Part shown: positions 16,532-25,030 of the stretch, piece by piece | Layout: the number at the start of each line of letters is the position of its first letter | Position numbering within the stretch: position 1 is the stretch's first letter | Assembly: GCF_012689525.1 (NCBI RefSeq) | Contig: NZ_CP051514.1 | Coordinates: 1,798,001 to 1,862,000, forward strand | Length of the DNA stretch: 64,000 bases | Direction: 5' to 3' | From: Paraburkholderia aromaticivorans | Lineage (GTDB): Bacteria; Pseudomonadota; Gammaproteobacteria; Burkholderiales; Burkholderiaceae | Program-made: the position numbers and the translations under genes | The notes under the pieces: model-generated | Told to the model about the DNA's origin: nothing | The model's input: the letters and a program-made list of their open reading frames with translations, nothing else | Database searches by the model: none

Positions 16532-17314
16532 TTACCAGCCGCCGAACGACAGTCCGCCGTTCACACTGATGGTTTGTCCCGTGACCTGTGCCGTTTCCTC
16601 GGACGCGAGGAACACGGCAACCCGCGCCACCTCTTCGGCGGTTGGCGCGCGGCCGGACGGAAAGCGCTCTACCAGCTTGCTGAAAAGTCGATGCTGAAAA
16701 TTCTCCTGACCGAAAATGCGCTCCCAGGAAGGGGTATCGGAAGTGAGGGTCAAGGAGACGCTGTTCACGCGTATGCGCCAACGCGAGAACTCTTTTGCCA
16801 GCGCCTTTGTCATCAGGATCACACTGGCACCCACAGCACCAACGATCGATTCGCCGGGCGTCGGGTGCCGACCTGCGTCGGTACCGACCATCACGATCGA
16901 ACCGCCGCGCACCTTCAGATACGGCACAGCGGCATGAACCGGAAAAACCCGCGCAAAGAAGCGGGATTCGAACGCTTCGACAAGTTGTGAGCCTGTCATC
17001 TCGGCAAACGGCATCGGGCTGACCGACCCTTGCGCTCCCGAGCTCACAACGATATCGATGCCGCCATTGATAGCGGCTGCAGCTTCGGCGATATGCGTAG
17101 CGGCTGCATAGTCACCGCAATCGCCGAGCACGTAGCTTACCTTGTCGGAAATCGTGCGCAGACCGGCCACAGCCTGCTCGGCCTTTTCTTTCGAACGACT
17201 GTTGATCACCACAGTCGCGCCATTAGCCGCGAGCTTCTCAGCGATGCGCAAGCCAAGTCCCCCCGACGAGCCGGTGACGAGGGCTACCTTGTTTTCAAAG
17301 TTTGCATACTGCAC
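16532..17314 (-). CDS. Atypical short-chain dehydrogenase/reductase lacking the Tyr-Lys active site
   Basis: 260 residues from a GTG at 17314 behind TTGGAGA. The Rossmann cofactor motif TGSSGGLGLRIA (residues about 14-25) and the C-terminal VTGQTISVNGGLSFGGW are SDR-like. Where SDRs have Ser-x12-Tyr-x3-Lys, this protein reads GTDAGRHPTPGESIVGAVGAS: Tyr is Val and Lys is Gly, and the catalytic Ser position is Gly/Thr. NNAG is also altered (SSGAQG). It lies next to badI, the place of BadH in the cyclohexanecarboxylate pathway. A 260-residue paralogue at 55972-56754 shares every one of these changes. It has its own upstream 28-bp element. Function probably binding or non-classical chemistry. Confidence 0.8.
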   Translation of the reverse strand: MQYANFENKVALVTGSSGGLGLRIAEKLAANGATVVINSRSKEKAEQAVAGLRTISDKVSYVLGDCGDYAAATHIAEAAAAINGGIDIVVSSGAQGSVSPMPFAEMTGSQLVEAFESRFFARVFPVHAAVPYLKVRGGSIVMVGTDAGRHPTPGESIVGAVGASVILMTKALAKEFSRWRIRVNSVSLTLTSDTPSWERIFGQENFQHRLFSKLVERFPSGRAPTAEEVARVAVFLASEETAQVTGQTISVNGGLSFGGW

Positions 17315-17392
17315 GTTCTATCTCCAAAGATCGTTTTGACCGCCCCGTGATGGGACCCGTGAGAAAATCCTACGGTCGATAGAGACGTACTT

Positions 17393-17420
17393 CAATTTGT
17401 CACTCGAGAAACGCCGATTC
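17393..17420 (+). promoter_or_regulatory. Conserved 28-bp upstream element, copy A
   Basis: Reads CAATTTGT, CA, CTCGAGAA, then ACGCCGATTC. It lies 79 bases upstream of the SDR start. Four further copies stand in front of other catabolic genes (27273, 31685, 56884, 61671/61713) in the same orientation relative to the gene. It matches copy B in 21 of 28 positions. Confidence 0.65.
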
Positions 17421-17517
17421 ACCGTTGGAGAAGTGTCAGAGAAGGAGCGTACGGCAGCCCCGCGGCATGCCATCGCACGCTCGCCATAGTCCAGCCTACT
17501 CCGGGCATCAATAAGGC

Positions 17518-18303
17518 TCAGCGCGTGAACTTCCTGAACTCCGGTTTGCGTTTCTCGAGGAAGGCCTTCACTCCTTCACGAGACTCTTCCGAGTCGTACA
17601 TGTAGGACAGAGTCTGCATGCCCATCCAACTGATGGCTCGGATGCTCTCCGTATCGGCATTGAACGACCGCTTGGCCAGGGCGATCGCCGCCGGGCTGTG
17701 CTCGAGGATCTGCGCACACCAGCGCGCCACCTCGGCGTCGAGTTCCTCGTCAGGTACAACGGCATTGACGAGTCCCATGGCCTCTGCCTCGCGCGCGCTG
17801 TAACGCTTGCACAGGTACCACATTTCGCGGGCCTTCTTCTCGCCGACGATACGGGAGAGATAGGCAGTGCCAAAGCCAGGATCGACCGATCCGACTCTCG
17901 GCCCTACCTGCCCGAACTTGCTGCTCTCGCTGGCAATCGTTAGATCGCAGAGCGTCGCCAGCACATTGCCGCCGCCGATCGCATAACCGTGCACCCGGGC
18001 GATGACCGGCTTGGGCACGTCGCGGATGATCGATTGCAGTTCCTCAACCGGAATGCCGATCGCGCCGCGTCCGTCATACTGGCCGTTGTGCGCGCTTTGA
18101 TCGCCGCCGGTACAGAACGCGCGGCCGGCGCCGGTCAGGACGATCACGCCAATTGATTTGTCCCAACCGGCCGTCGAGAAGGCGTGAATCAACTCCTCGG
18201 CAGTTTCCGCTCGCATCGCGTTGAGCACGTTCGGCCGGTTGATCGTGATCGTGGCAACGCCTGCGTTGACCTTGAAAACGATGTCGTGGTATTCGCGGCT
18301 CAT
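17518..18303 (-). CDS. badI: BadI-like 2-ketocyclohexanecarboxyl-CoA hydrolase (crotonase fold)
   Basis: 261 residues, ATG at 18303. Crotonase-fold features are FCTGGDQSAHNG, GYAIGGGNVLATLCDL (oxyanion hole) and FGQVGPRVGSVDPGFGTAYLSRIVGEKKAREMWYLCKRYSA. The last two segments and the tail EKRKPEFRKF are diagnostic of the MenB/BadI branch and match what I recall of Rhodopseudomonas BadI. BadI opens the ring of 2-ketocyclohexanecarboxyl-CoA to pimeloyl-CoA (known). Neighbours are an acyl-CoA ligase upstream and an SDR downstream, as in bad/ali clusters. A generic enoyl-CoA hydratase is less likely; a MenB role is unlikely with no menaquinone genes near. Confidence 0.75.
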   Translation of the reverse strand: MSREYHDIVFKVNAGVATITINRPNVLNAMRAETAEELIHAFSTAGWDKSIGVIVLTGAGRAFCTGGDQSAHNGQYDGRGAIGIPVEELQSIIRDVPKPVIARVHGYAIGGGNVLATLCDLTIASESSKFGQVGPRVGSVDPGFGTAYLSRIVGEKKAREMWYLCKRYSAREAEAMGLVNAVVPDEELDAEVARWCAQILEHSPAAIALAKRSFNADTESIRAISWMGMQTLSYMYDSEESREGVKAFLEKRKPEFRKFTR

Positions 18304-18381
18304 GAAAATTTTCCCTGGTTACTGGCGCACTGCGGTTCATGCCCGCCGTGTGCCTATGTCGGATTGCGAGGATCTTCGCGC

Positions 18382-20370
18382 TCAATGTTCCCGCGTCGCG
18401 CGCACGGCGGCGGCGAGCGTTTCGATCGCTTCAGGATTGGCCAGCGATGAAATATCCCCCGGTGGCTGACCGACGAAGACGGCCCGCACGACGCGGCGCA
18501 TGATCTTCATGTTGCGGGTCTTCGGCAGGTCCGGCACGAAAACCACTGCCGATGGCCGGAATGCCACGCCGAGACCGACGACAACCGCTTCGGACAGTTT
18601 CTTGCCGGTCTCCGGCGTCGCGGCGACACCCTGCATCAGCGTTGCCACGAGCACCAAAGATTCGCCCTTCACGGCGTCGGGTACCCCGATCGCGGCGACC
18701 TCGGCCGCGAGGCACGTTGCGCTGACCAGCGCCTCGACCTCGGACGGACCGGTCCGCTTTCCTGCGATCTTGAGCGTGTCGTCGGAGCGGCCAAGGATGG
18801 TCCAGTAACCGTCGCTGTCGATATGCGCACGGTCACCGTGCCACCACACGCCAGGCACTTTGCTCCAGTAACTCTCAATGTAGCGCTCCGAGTCGTGCCA
18901 CAGTCCGCGCGTCAGACCGATCGACGAACGACGCAGCACGAGTTCACCTGTGCCTCGGGCGCCGACCGAGCGCCCGGTTTCATCGACGATATCCGCGCCC
19001 ATACCCGGCACCGGACCCGCGAACGAACATGGTTTCATCGGATGCAGCACCGTGCCGGTCACGATGCCGCCGCCTACTTCGGTGCCGCCGCAATAGTTGA
19101 TGATCGGCGCGCGTTTTCCGCAGACCTTTTCAAACATCCAGTGCCACGCGTCTGCGTTCCAGGCCTCGCCGGTCGACAACGCGATGCGCAGCGACGACAG
19201 GTCATATTTTTCGATGCCCGCGCCGCCCGCCTGGATAAAGCTGCGGACGATGGTCGGCGCAATGCCAAGCACGCTGACCCGGTTCTCTTCGATCAGGCGC
19301 CAGAACCGGCCGGTATCGGGAAAATCGTGCGCGCCTTCGGCCATCACCATCGTCGCGCCCAGCAGAGTCGTCGAATAGATCAGGATCGGGCCGACCAGCC
19401 ACCCCATATCGCTCATCCACATCATCCGGTCGCTCGCCTTGTAGTCGGCGCACAGCCCCATGTCGAGCGCGAGCTTCGTGATGAAGCCGCAATGGCTGTG
19501 CACCGTGCCCTTCGGCTTGCCGGTGGTGCCGGACGTGTACATCACCATCATCGGCGCGTCGGCATCGACCATGGTGGTTGGCGCGTCGTCCGCGCGACCC
19601 GCACAGATCTCCTGCCACCAGCGATCGCGATCCGCGTCCCAGGGCAACGCGCTATCGATGTTCTTCAGCACAACCACGTGACGCAGCGCCGGCACGTCCT
19701 GCACGGCGAGATCGACCGTCGGTTTCATGTCGATGCGTTTGCCGCGGCGCCACGTACCGTCGGCCGTCAACAGACAGACTGCGCGCCCGTCGTTCAGACG
19801 CGAAGCGATAGCGGCAGGACCGAAGCCCGAAAAGAGCGGCAAGACGATACCGCCGATCTTCGAGATTGCGAGCAAGGCGGCGGCCGCTTCCGGCACCATC
19901 GGCATGTACACGCCGATCACGTCGCCCGGCCCGAAACCCAGTGCGCGCAGGCCCTCGGCGAGGCGGCTCGTCTGCGCACCCAGTTCCGCGTAGCTCCAGC
20001 GGCGCTTCTTGCCGTCCTCGCCCTCCCACACGACCGCGTCCTTCGATGCGTGCGCTTCACCCTCGTGGCGGTCGAGACAATTGAGCACCGCGTTGCCCGT
20101 CGCATCCACGCACCACTTCGTCCATTCGACGCCTTGGCTGTCGTCGAATACGCGTGAATACGGGCGATCGAAACGAATGCCCATGTGCGCGATCACCTCG
20201 TTCCAGAAATGCTCCGGCTGGGTGTCGGCAAGCTCGAGCAGTTTCCGGTACCCATCCGGATTTGCCTCGTCGATGCCGAGCCGGCGCATGAACGCGGCAA
20301 GATTGCTCGATTGCGCGAGTTCCGGGTCGGGACGCCAGACGATTTCCGCGTTGTCGTTAACCTGTTCCAT
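18382..20370 (-). CDS. Acyl-CoA synthetase (acetyl/acetoacetyl-CoA synthetase type, ANL superfamily)
   Basis: 662 residues, the length of Acs/acetoacetyl-CoA synthetase-type ligases. The ATP-binding motif YTSGTTGKPKGTVHSH is near residue 280, NYCGGTEVGGG is the adenylate-binding loop, GDRAHIDSDGYWTILGRSDDTLKIAGKR the hinge region, and PKTRNMKIMRRVVRA carries the C-terminal catalytic Lys. It activates a carboxylic acid to its CoA thioester at the cost of ATP to AMP. The position just upstream of badI suggests that the free acid entering the pathway is its substrate; chain type cannot be read from sequence. It probably has its own promoter, since 375 bases separate it from etfA. Confidence 0.85.
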   Translation of the reverse strand: MEQVNDNAEIVWRPDPELAQSSNLAAFMRRLGIDEANPDGYRKLLELADTQPEHFWNEVIAHMGIRFDRPYSRVFDDSQGVEWTKWCVDATGNAVLNCLDRHEGEAHASKDAVVWEGEDGKKRRWSYAELGAQTSRLAEGLRALGFGPGDVIGVYMPMVPEAAAALLAISKIGGIVLPLFSGFGPAAIASRLNDGRAVCLLTADGTWRRGKRIDMKPTVDLAVQDVPALRHVVVLKNIDSALPWDADRDRWWQEICAGRADDAPTTMVDADAPMMVMYTSGTTGKPKGTVHSHCGFITKLALDMGLCADYKASDRMMWMSDMGWLVGPILIYSTTLLGATMVMAEGAHDFPDTGRFWRLIEENRVSVLGIAPTIVRSFIQAGGAGIEKYDLSSLRIALSTGEAWNADAWHWMFEKVCGKRAPIINYCGGTEVGGGIVTGTVLHPMKPCSFAGPVPGMGADIVDETGRSVGARGTGELVLRRSSIGLTRGLWHDSERYIESYWSKVPGVWWHGDRAHIDSDGYWTILGRSDDTLKIAGKRTGPSEVEALVSATCLAAEVAAIGVPDAVKGESLVLVATLMQGVAATPETGKKLSEAVVVGLGVAFRPSAVVFVPDLPKTRNMKIMRRVVRAVFVGQPPGDISSLANPEAIETLAAAVRATREH

Positions 20371-20745
20371 CCTGTCTCTCTCTCCGTGCGCGGTGGCCGC
20401 TCCCTTCAGGGGGCCCTTTGCGGGTGATGTGTTGCTTCTGATTGTTCATGCAAAAACGTCTCGCGAGGCAGCGATGCAAAGCGCCCGTTGGTCACGACGG
20501 GCGCATGCGGGCACCATGCCGCGAAGCTTGTCCCAATGCTACGAACTGTGGCATCGATCTGCAATTGACGAATCACGAAGGGCGGGTTCTGCACTGGCGA
20601 AGCAGTTGCTTCAGATGCGATGAGGCGACGTTTGCATACGGGGCAAACGTTCAGGTATGGAAACGATGGGTTGGCGCAGCATGTCGCGGGGCTTCGAGCG
20701 TTTCCGCGAGCGAGCATGGCATCACGATACGTACTGCGGTGGAAC
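20371..20745. other. Intergenic region with a weak copy of the 28-bp element
   Basis: No supportable gene in 375 bases. At 20561-20588 a sequence CAATTGACGAATCACGAA followed by GGGCGGGTTC resembles the 28-bp element (16 of 28 against copy B), again oriented as in front of the other minus-strand genes. Probably the promoter region of the acyl-CoA ligase. Confidence 0.35.
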
Positions 20746-21678
20746 TTAGAGCGCTGTTTCGAGTTGCGGCACGAGCGTAAAGAGATCGCCGACCAGACCG
20801 TAATCGGCAACGCTGAAAATCGGCGCCTCTGGGTCCTTGTTGATTGCCACGATCACCTTCGAGTCTTTCATCCCGGCCAGATGCTGAATCGCACCCGAGA
20901 TACCGACGGCCACGTACAGCTGCGGCGCGACGATCTTGCCGGTCTGACCAACCTGATAGTCGTTCGGTACGAAGCCCGCATCGACTGCCGCGCGCGAGGC
21001 ACCGAGTGCGGCCTGGAGTTTGTCCGCTAGCGGTTCGAGTACCTTCGTGTAGTTCTCGCCGTTGCCCAGACCGCGGCCGCCCGAAACGATGATCTTCGCC
21101 GAGGTCAGTTCCGGACGGTCCAGCTTCGTTACTTCACGGCTCACGAACTGAGACAGACCGGTATCCGCTGCCGCTTCAATCTTCTCGACCGCGGCGCTGC
21201 CGCCTTCTGCCGCAATCGGGTCGAAACCGGTCGTGCGGACCGTGATGACCTTGATCGGATCTTGAGATTGAACCGTCGCGATGGCGTTACCGGCATAGAT
21301 CGGACGCTCGTACGTGTCCGCACTGTCTACAGCCGTGATGTCGCTAATCTGCGCGACATCGAGCTTTGCGGCAATACGCGGCGTGATGTTCTTGCCAAAA
21401 GCCGTCGCCGGCGCAAGGATGTGTGAGTAGTCTTTCGCGATGTTCAGCACCGTCGCTTCGACGTTTTCCGCGAGGCCCGCTTCGAGTTGGGGCGCGTCGG
21501 CCAGCAGCACCTTCGACACACCTGCAATTTTCGCTGCTGCGTCAGCAGCCGCCTGCGCGTTGTGCCCTGCCACCAGCACGTGAATGTCGCCACCAATCTT
21601 CTGCGCCGCTGCGATCGTATTCAGTGTCGCAGCCTTGATCGACGCGTTGTCGTGTTCCGCCAATACAAGATTCGTCAT
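20746..21678 (-). CDS. etfA: Electron transfer flavoprotein, alpha subunit
   Basis: 310 residues. The C-terminal FAD-binding domain is clear: SGGRGLGNGENY, AVDAGFVPNDYQVGQTGKIVAPQLYVAVGISGAIQHLAGMKDSKVIVAINKDPEAPIFSVADYGLVGDLF. It forms a heterodimer with EtfB and takes electrons from acyl-CoA dehydrogenases to pass them to ETF-quinone oxidoreductase. It lies 22 bases behind etfB. A dedicated ETF fits the three acyl-CoA dehydrogenases in this window. Confidence 0.96.
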   Translation of the reverse strand: MTNLVLAEHDNASIKAATLNTIAAAQKIGGDIHVLVAGHNAQAAADAAAKIAGVSKVLLADAPQLEAGLAENVEATVLNIAKDYSHILAPATAFGKNITPRIAAKLDVAQISDITAVDSADTYERPIYAGNAIATVQSQDPIKVITVRTTGFDPIAAEGGSAAVEKIEAAADTGLSQFVSREVTKLDRPELTSAKIIVSGGRGLGNGENYTKVLEPLADKLQAALGASRAAVDAGFVPNDYQVGQTGKIVAPQLYVAVGISGAIQHLAGMKDSKVIVAINKDPEAPIFSVADYGLVGDLFTLVPQLETAL

Positions 21679-21700
21679 TTCGTCTGTCTCCGTGTTCTAC

Positions 21701-22456
21701 TTAAAGCACCTTGGCTTCGTTCTTCAGCTTCTCGACCAGCGCCTGCACATCGGCCACCTTCACGCCGGCGGAGCGCTTAGGCGGCTCGGCGACTTTCAGC
21801 GTCTTCAGGCGGGGCGTCACATCGACGCCGAGATCCTCCGGCCTGATCGTGTCCATCGGCTTCTTTTTCGCCTTCATGATGTTCGGCAACGTCACGTAGC
21901 GCGGCTCGTTCAGGCGCAGGTCGGTCGTGATCACAGCGGGCAACGTCAGCGACAGCGTTTCAGCACCGCCGTCCACTTCGCGCGACACCGTAGCCTTACC
22001 GTCTGCGACGACAACCTTCGAGGCAAACGTCGCTTGCGGCAAGCCTGCCAGCGCAGCCAGCATCTGGCCAGTCTGGTTCGAATCGTTGTCGATCGCCTGC
22101 TTGCCGAGAATGATCAGCTGCGGCTGTTCCTTGTCGACGAGCGCCTTCAGGATCTTCGCGACCGCGAGCGGCTCGACGCTGTCTTTCGACTCGACGAGGA
22201 TCGCCCGATCCGCGCCGATCGCCAGCGCTGTGCGCAGCGTTTCCTGCGCCTGCGCGACGCCCACCGACACGGCGATCACTTCGGTCGCTACGCCCACTTC
22301 TTTCAGACGCACGGCCTCTTCTACTGCGATTTCGTCGAACGGGTTCATCGACATCTTCACGTTGGTGAGATCGACGCCCGATTGATCGGATTTCACGCTG
22401 ACCTTCACGTTTGCATCGACCACTCTTTTGACTGGCACCAGGATTTTCACGCTCAT
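21701..22456 (-). CDS. etfB: Electron transfer flavoprotein, beta subunit
   Basis: 251 residues. Typical EtfB sequence: [14 protein letters not shown] at the N-terminus, [46 protein letters not shown] (the signature and AMP site), and [20 protein letters not shown] (recognition loop with the Leu that docks in the dehydrogenase). Partner of EtfA, directly upstream. AAAGGAG precedes the ATG. Normal in every visible respect. Confidence 0.96.
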   Translation of the reverse strand: MSVKILVPVKRVVDANVKVSVKSDQSGVDLTNVKMSMNPFDEIAVEEAVRLKEVGVATEVIAVSVGVAQAQETLRTALAIGADRAILVESKDSVEPLAVAKILKALVDKEQPQLIILGKQAIDNDSNQTGQMLAALAGLPQATFASKVVVADGKATVSREVDGGAETLSLTLPAVITTDLRLNEPRYVTLPNIMKAKKKPMDTIRPEDLGVDVTPRLKTLKVAEPPKRSAGVKVADVQALVEKLKNEAKVL

Positions 22457-22489
22457 CTCCTTTCTTCAATGTTGCTATGCAAATGCAAA

Positions 22490-23278
22490 CTAAGCTTCGC
22501 CGCGCAGATAGGCCGAAGCCTCGTCCTCGACGCGCTGCCATATCTCGTAGGCCATCGGCCGTTCCGCCTCCTCGGCCAGGTGCCCCACGAGCCCAATCGC
22601 TCGGGCCATCACCCCAAAGCCGCGCACGATCCGCCATGGAAAGCCGAACTCGCAGCAGATCGCGCCGATCGCGCCGGTTGCATTGACCGGCAGCGACTTG
22701 CCCGAGACGCGCTCCGCTTCGGCGCCGATCAGCTGCATCAGCTTCACGTAATCGCCAGACAGGCCGTTTTGCGCGGCCATTTCGAAGAGCCGCGGCGTAC
22801 GCGGATCGACCGGCTTGTGAAGGGGATGCCCGATGCCGGGAATCGTCGCGCCGCGCCCGCGCCACGCGGCAACCGTGTCGTGTGCGAGTTGCTCAAGGTC
22901 CTCATGTTTCGTGCTATACGGCAGTGCCTCGGACAGCATCCGGCACGCCCCTTCCATGCTGCCGACGAACACCGAGCCGAGCCCGCAAAGACCGGCCGCG
23001 ACCGCGGCCTGCAGCGATTCGGGGGCGCCTGCATAGGTCATGCGCGCGACGATCGCGCTCGGTGTCATGCCGTGTTCGACGAGCGTGATGAGGATCGCGT
23101 TGAACACCGCCGATTGCTCCGGTGTCGCGGCCTTGCCGGTCAGTTGCAGGAACGCGAAATCACCGAGGTTCATATGCCCCAGTATTTCGTTGGGCAAATC
23201 CTTGCCGCGCACGACGATGCGATCGGGCAGGCTGTAGGCGATATCGGATCGCACCAGCGGTTTCGGTTGACGGACCAT
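22490..23278 (-). CDS. Citrate-synthase-like protein (citryl-CoA lyase type)
   Basis: 262 residues, shorter than citrate synthase (about 430) and comprising essentially the catalytic core. GIGHPLHKPVDPRTPRL holds the conserved His; NATGAIGAICCEFGFPWRIVRGFGVMARAIGLVGHLAEE holds the second half of the site. Proteins of this type are annotated as citryl-CoA lyase or non-citrate synthases. In a beta-oxidation operon it could make or cleave a C-C bond of a hydroxy-dicarboxylyl-CoA. True substrate unknown. Confidence 0.75.
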   Translation of the reverse strand: MVRQPKPLVRSDIAYSLPDRIVVRGKDLPNEILGHMNLGDFAFLQLTGKAATPEQSAVFNAILITLVEHGMTPSAIVARMTYAGAPESLQAAVAAGLCGLGSVFVGSMEGACRMLSEALPYSTKHEDLEQLAHDTVAAWRGRGATIPGIGHPLHKPVDPRTPRLFEMAAQNGLSGDYVKLMQLIGAEAERVSGKSLPVNATGAIGAICCEFGFPWRIVRGFGVMARAIGLVGHLAEEAERPMAYEIWQRVEDEASAYLRGEA

Positions 23279-23322
23279 GAGTTGCTTCCGTAAAGATCGA
23301 GCCGATTGAACCAGGTAGCGCT

Positions 23323-24192
23323 TTAGCGCAGTTCCGCGTAGCCGTTGTTGAGCACGACCACGTTGCGTTCGATCACGCTGGAACGGAACTGCACGACGTC
23401 ACCCTCGCGCCACACTTCAGTGCGGATCGTTTCGCCAGGATAAACCGGCGCCGTGAAGCGTGCACGGAACAGCGAAAGGCGCGCCGGATCGCTGTTGCAC
23501 GTCGTCTTCAATACCGCGTGCGCCGCGACGCCCCAGGTGGCAAGACCGTGCAGGATTGGCCGCTCGAAGCCAGCGTTGCGGGCCACATCGGAATCGACGT
23601 GCAGCGGATTGTCGTCGCCCGACAGGCGGTAGATGTGCGCAATCTCCGGGCGTGTCGGCAGATCGCACACTGCATCCGGCGTGCGCTCCGGCACCGGCGG
23701 CGGCGAGGTCGGCGCTTCGTCGCTCGGGTCGCCGCCGGCACTATAGCCACCGTCACCGCGGCAGAAGTTCAGTTGTTCGATGGTCGCCAGCAGTTCGCCT
23801 GTGGCCTTGTCGGTCACTTTGCGTTCGATCAGCACGAGCGCGCCTTTGCCCGGTCCCTTGTCGACGATGCGCGCGATACGCGAACGGCCGATCACGGTGG
23901 CAGCAGAGGGTAGCGCCTTGTGAATGTGCAAGGTCTGCTCGCCGTGCAGCATGCGGACCCAGTCGATCCCGCTCCTGGGATCCTTGACCCAGAAGCCTGG
24001 AAAACCGAGCACGACCGCAAATGTCGGCGGCACGCGCAGTTCTTTCTCGTACACGAACGCACTTTCGTCGGGGTCGAGGGGATTCATGCCATAGCCCGCG
24101 CCGAGGCTATAGAGGATTGCGTCGCGGGCCGAGTAATGCTGCTCGATGTCCTCGAACGGCCAGTTTTTCAGGTTGTGGTAGCTGATGGTCAT
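23323..24192 (-). CDS. MaoC-family acyl-CoA hydratase (double hot-dog)
   Basis: 289 residues with two hot-dog halves. The N-terminal half is inactive-like (residues about 1-150), joined by a Pro-rich linker (PTSPPPVPERTPDA) to the C-terminal catalytic half with YRLSGDDNPLHVDSDVARNAGFERPILHGLATWG, the hydratase-2 motif with the Asp and His dyad. It hydrates a trans-2-enoyl-CoA to a (3R)-hydroxyacyl-CoA. It stands between the citrate-synthase-like gene and an enoyl-CoA hydratase, so the operon has two hydratases of opposite stereochemistry; the MFE-2-like dehydrogenase fits the R form. Confidence 0.88.
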   Translation of the reverse strand: MTISYHNLKNWPFEDIEQHYSARDAILYSLGAGYGMNPLDPDESAFVYEKELRVPPTFAVVLGFPGFWVKDPRSGIDWVRMLHGEQTLHIHKALPSAATVIGRSRIARIVDKGPGKGALVLIERKVTDKATGELLATIEQLNFCRGDGGYSAGGDPSDEAPTSPPPVPERTPDAVCDLPTRPEIAHIYRLSGDDNPLHVDSDVARNAGFERPILHGLATWGVAAHAVLKTTCNSDPARLSLFRARFTAPVYPGETIRTEVWREGDVVQFRSSVIERNVVVLNNGYAELR

Positions 24193-24201
24193 GATGGTCG
24201 G

Positions 24202-24999
24202 TCAGGCATCGATCTTGAAGGGCCATTGGAACAGCGGTGTATCTTTTTCCTTGAAGCGTCGTACCGCTTCCTTGTGGTAGTCGGTGGTGAACGCGATACC
24301 TTGCCCGAGCGCTTCGACCTCGAGCATCGCGCGCAAGTCACTGCCGTATGACTGGTTGATCGCACGCTTCGCAAGGCCGAACGCGACCGGGGATGCCCCT
24401 GCGAGGCTTGTCGCCAGTTGCCGGGCGCGTTCGTGCAGTGTGTCTTCCGGCACGATCTCGAATACCGCACCCATGCTGCGCGCCTCGTCCGCGCCGATTT
24501 CCCGCGCACTGAAGACCAGATCCTTCGCGCGCGACATGCCGACCACGCGCGGCAGCGTATAAAACGCACCGCAGTCCGGCAGCAGCCCCACCTTCATGAA
24601 CGGCATGCAGAAACGCGTGCGCGGCGTCGCGATCACGAGGTCGGCGAGGAGCGCGAGGCTGAAGCCCGCGCCATAGGTCACACCGTCGACTGCCGCGATG
24701 ACGGGTCGGTCCAGGTCGAGCAGCAGGCTGATCCAGCCGTGCAGATCGTCGATGCGCTCACGTCCTGCCTGGGCATCCGCGACGTTCATCGAGCGAATGT
24801 CGCCACCGGAACAGAAGTCCGTTCCCGCGCCGCGCAAGATGACCGCACGCACCGAGCGGTCCGCGCGAATCGCATAGACCGCAGCCCGCAACGCATGGCG
24901 CAGCGGATCGTTCAGCGCGTTTTTTTGCTGCGGGCGGTTGAGCGTCAGCGTCGCGATGCCGTCCGTCATGTCGACCAGCAAGGGGTTTTCTTCATTCAT
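24202..24999 (-). CDS. Enoyl-CoA hydratase/isomerase
   Basis: 265 residues from the ATG at 24999 with GGAGC upstream; the frame is open 25 codons further but without crotonase sequence. Oxyanion-hole segments are DFCSGGDIRSMN and VDGVTYGAGFSLALLADL. The position of the first catalytic Glu carries FMKVGLLPDCGAFYTLPRVVG, where Asp replaces one Glu and the family is therefore a variant crotonase, not a classic hydratase with two Glu. Acts on an unsaturated CoA thioester of the pathway, perhaps as hydratase or isomerase. Confidence 0.85.
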   Translation of the reverse strand: MNEENPLLVDMTDGIATLTLNRPQQKNALNDPLRHALRAAVYAIRADRSVRAVILRGAGTDFCSGGDIRSMNVADAQAGRERIDDLHGWISLLLDLDRPVIAAVDGVTYGAGFSLALLADLVIATPRTRFCMPFMKVGLLPDCGAFYTLPRVVGMSRAKDLVFSAREIGADEARSMGAVFEIVPEDTLHERARQLATSLAGASPVAFGLAKRAINQSYGSDLRAMLEVEALGQGIAFTTDYHKEAVRRFKEKDTPLFQWPFKIDA

Positions 25000-25030
25000 T
25001 GTGGTGCTCCAATCAGTCGACGGGGTGGGA

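Noticed and set aside
18823..20157. A 444-codon plus-strand frame inside the acyl-CoA ligase
   Set aside because: Antisense shadow with His/Arg-rich composition; the minus strand encodes a complete ligase with all motifs.
21584..23293. A 569-codon plus-strand frame over etfB and the citrate-synthase-like gene
   Set aside because: Antisense shadow; both minus-strand genes have family motifs and ribosome sites.
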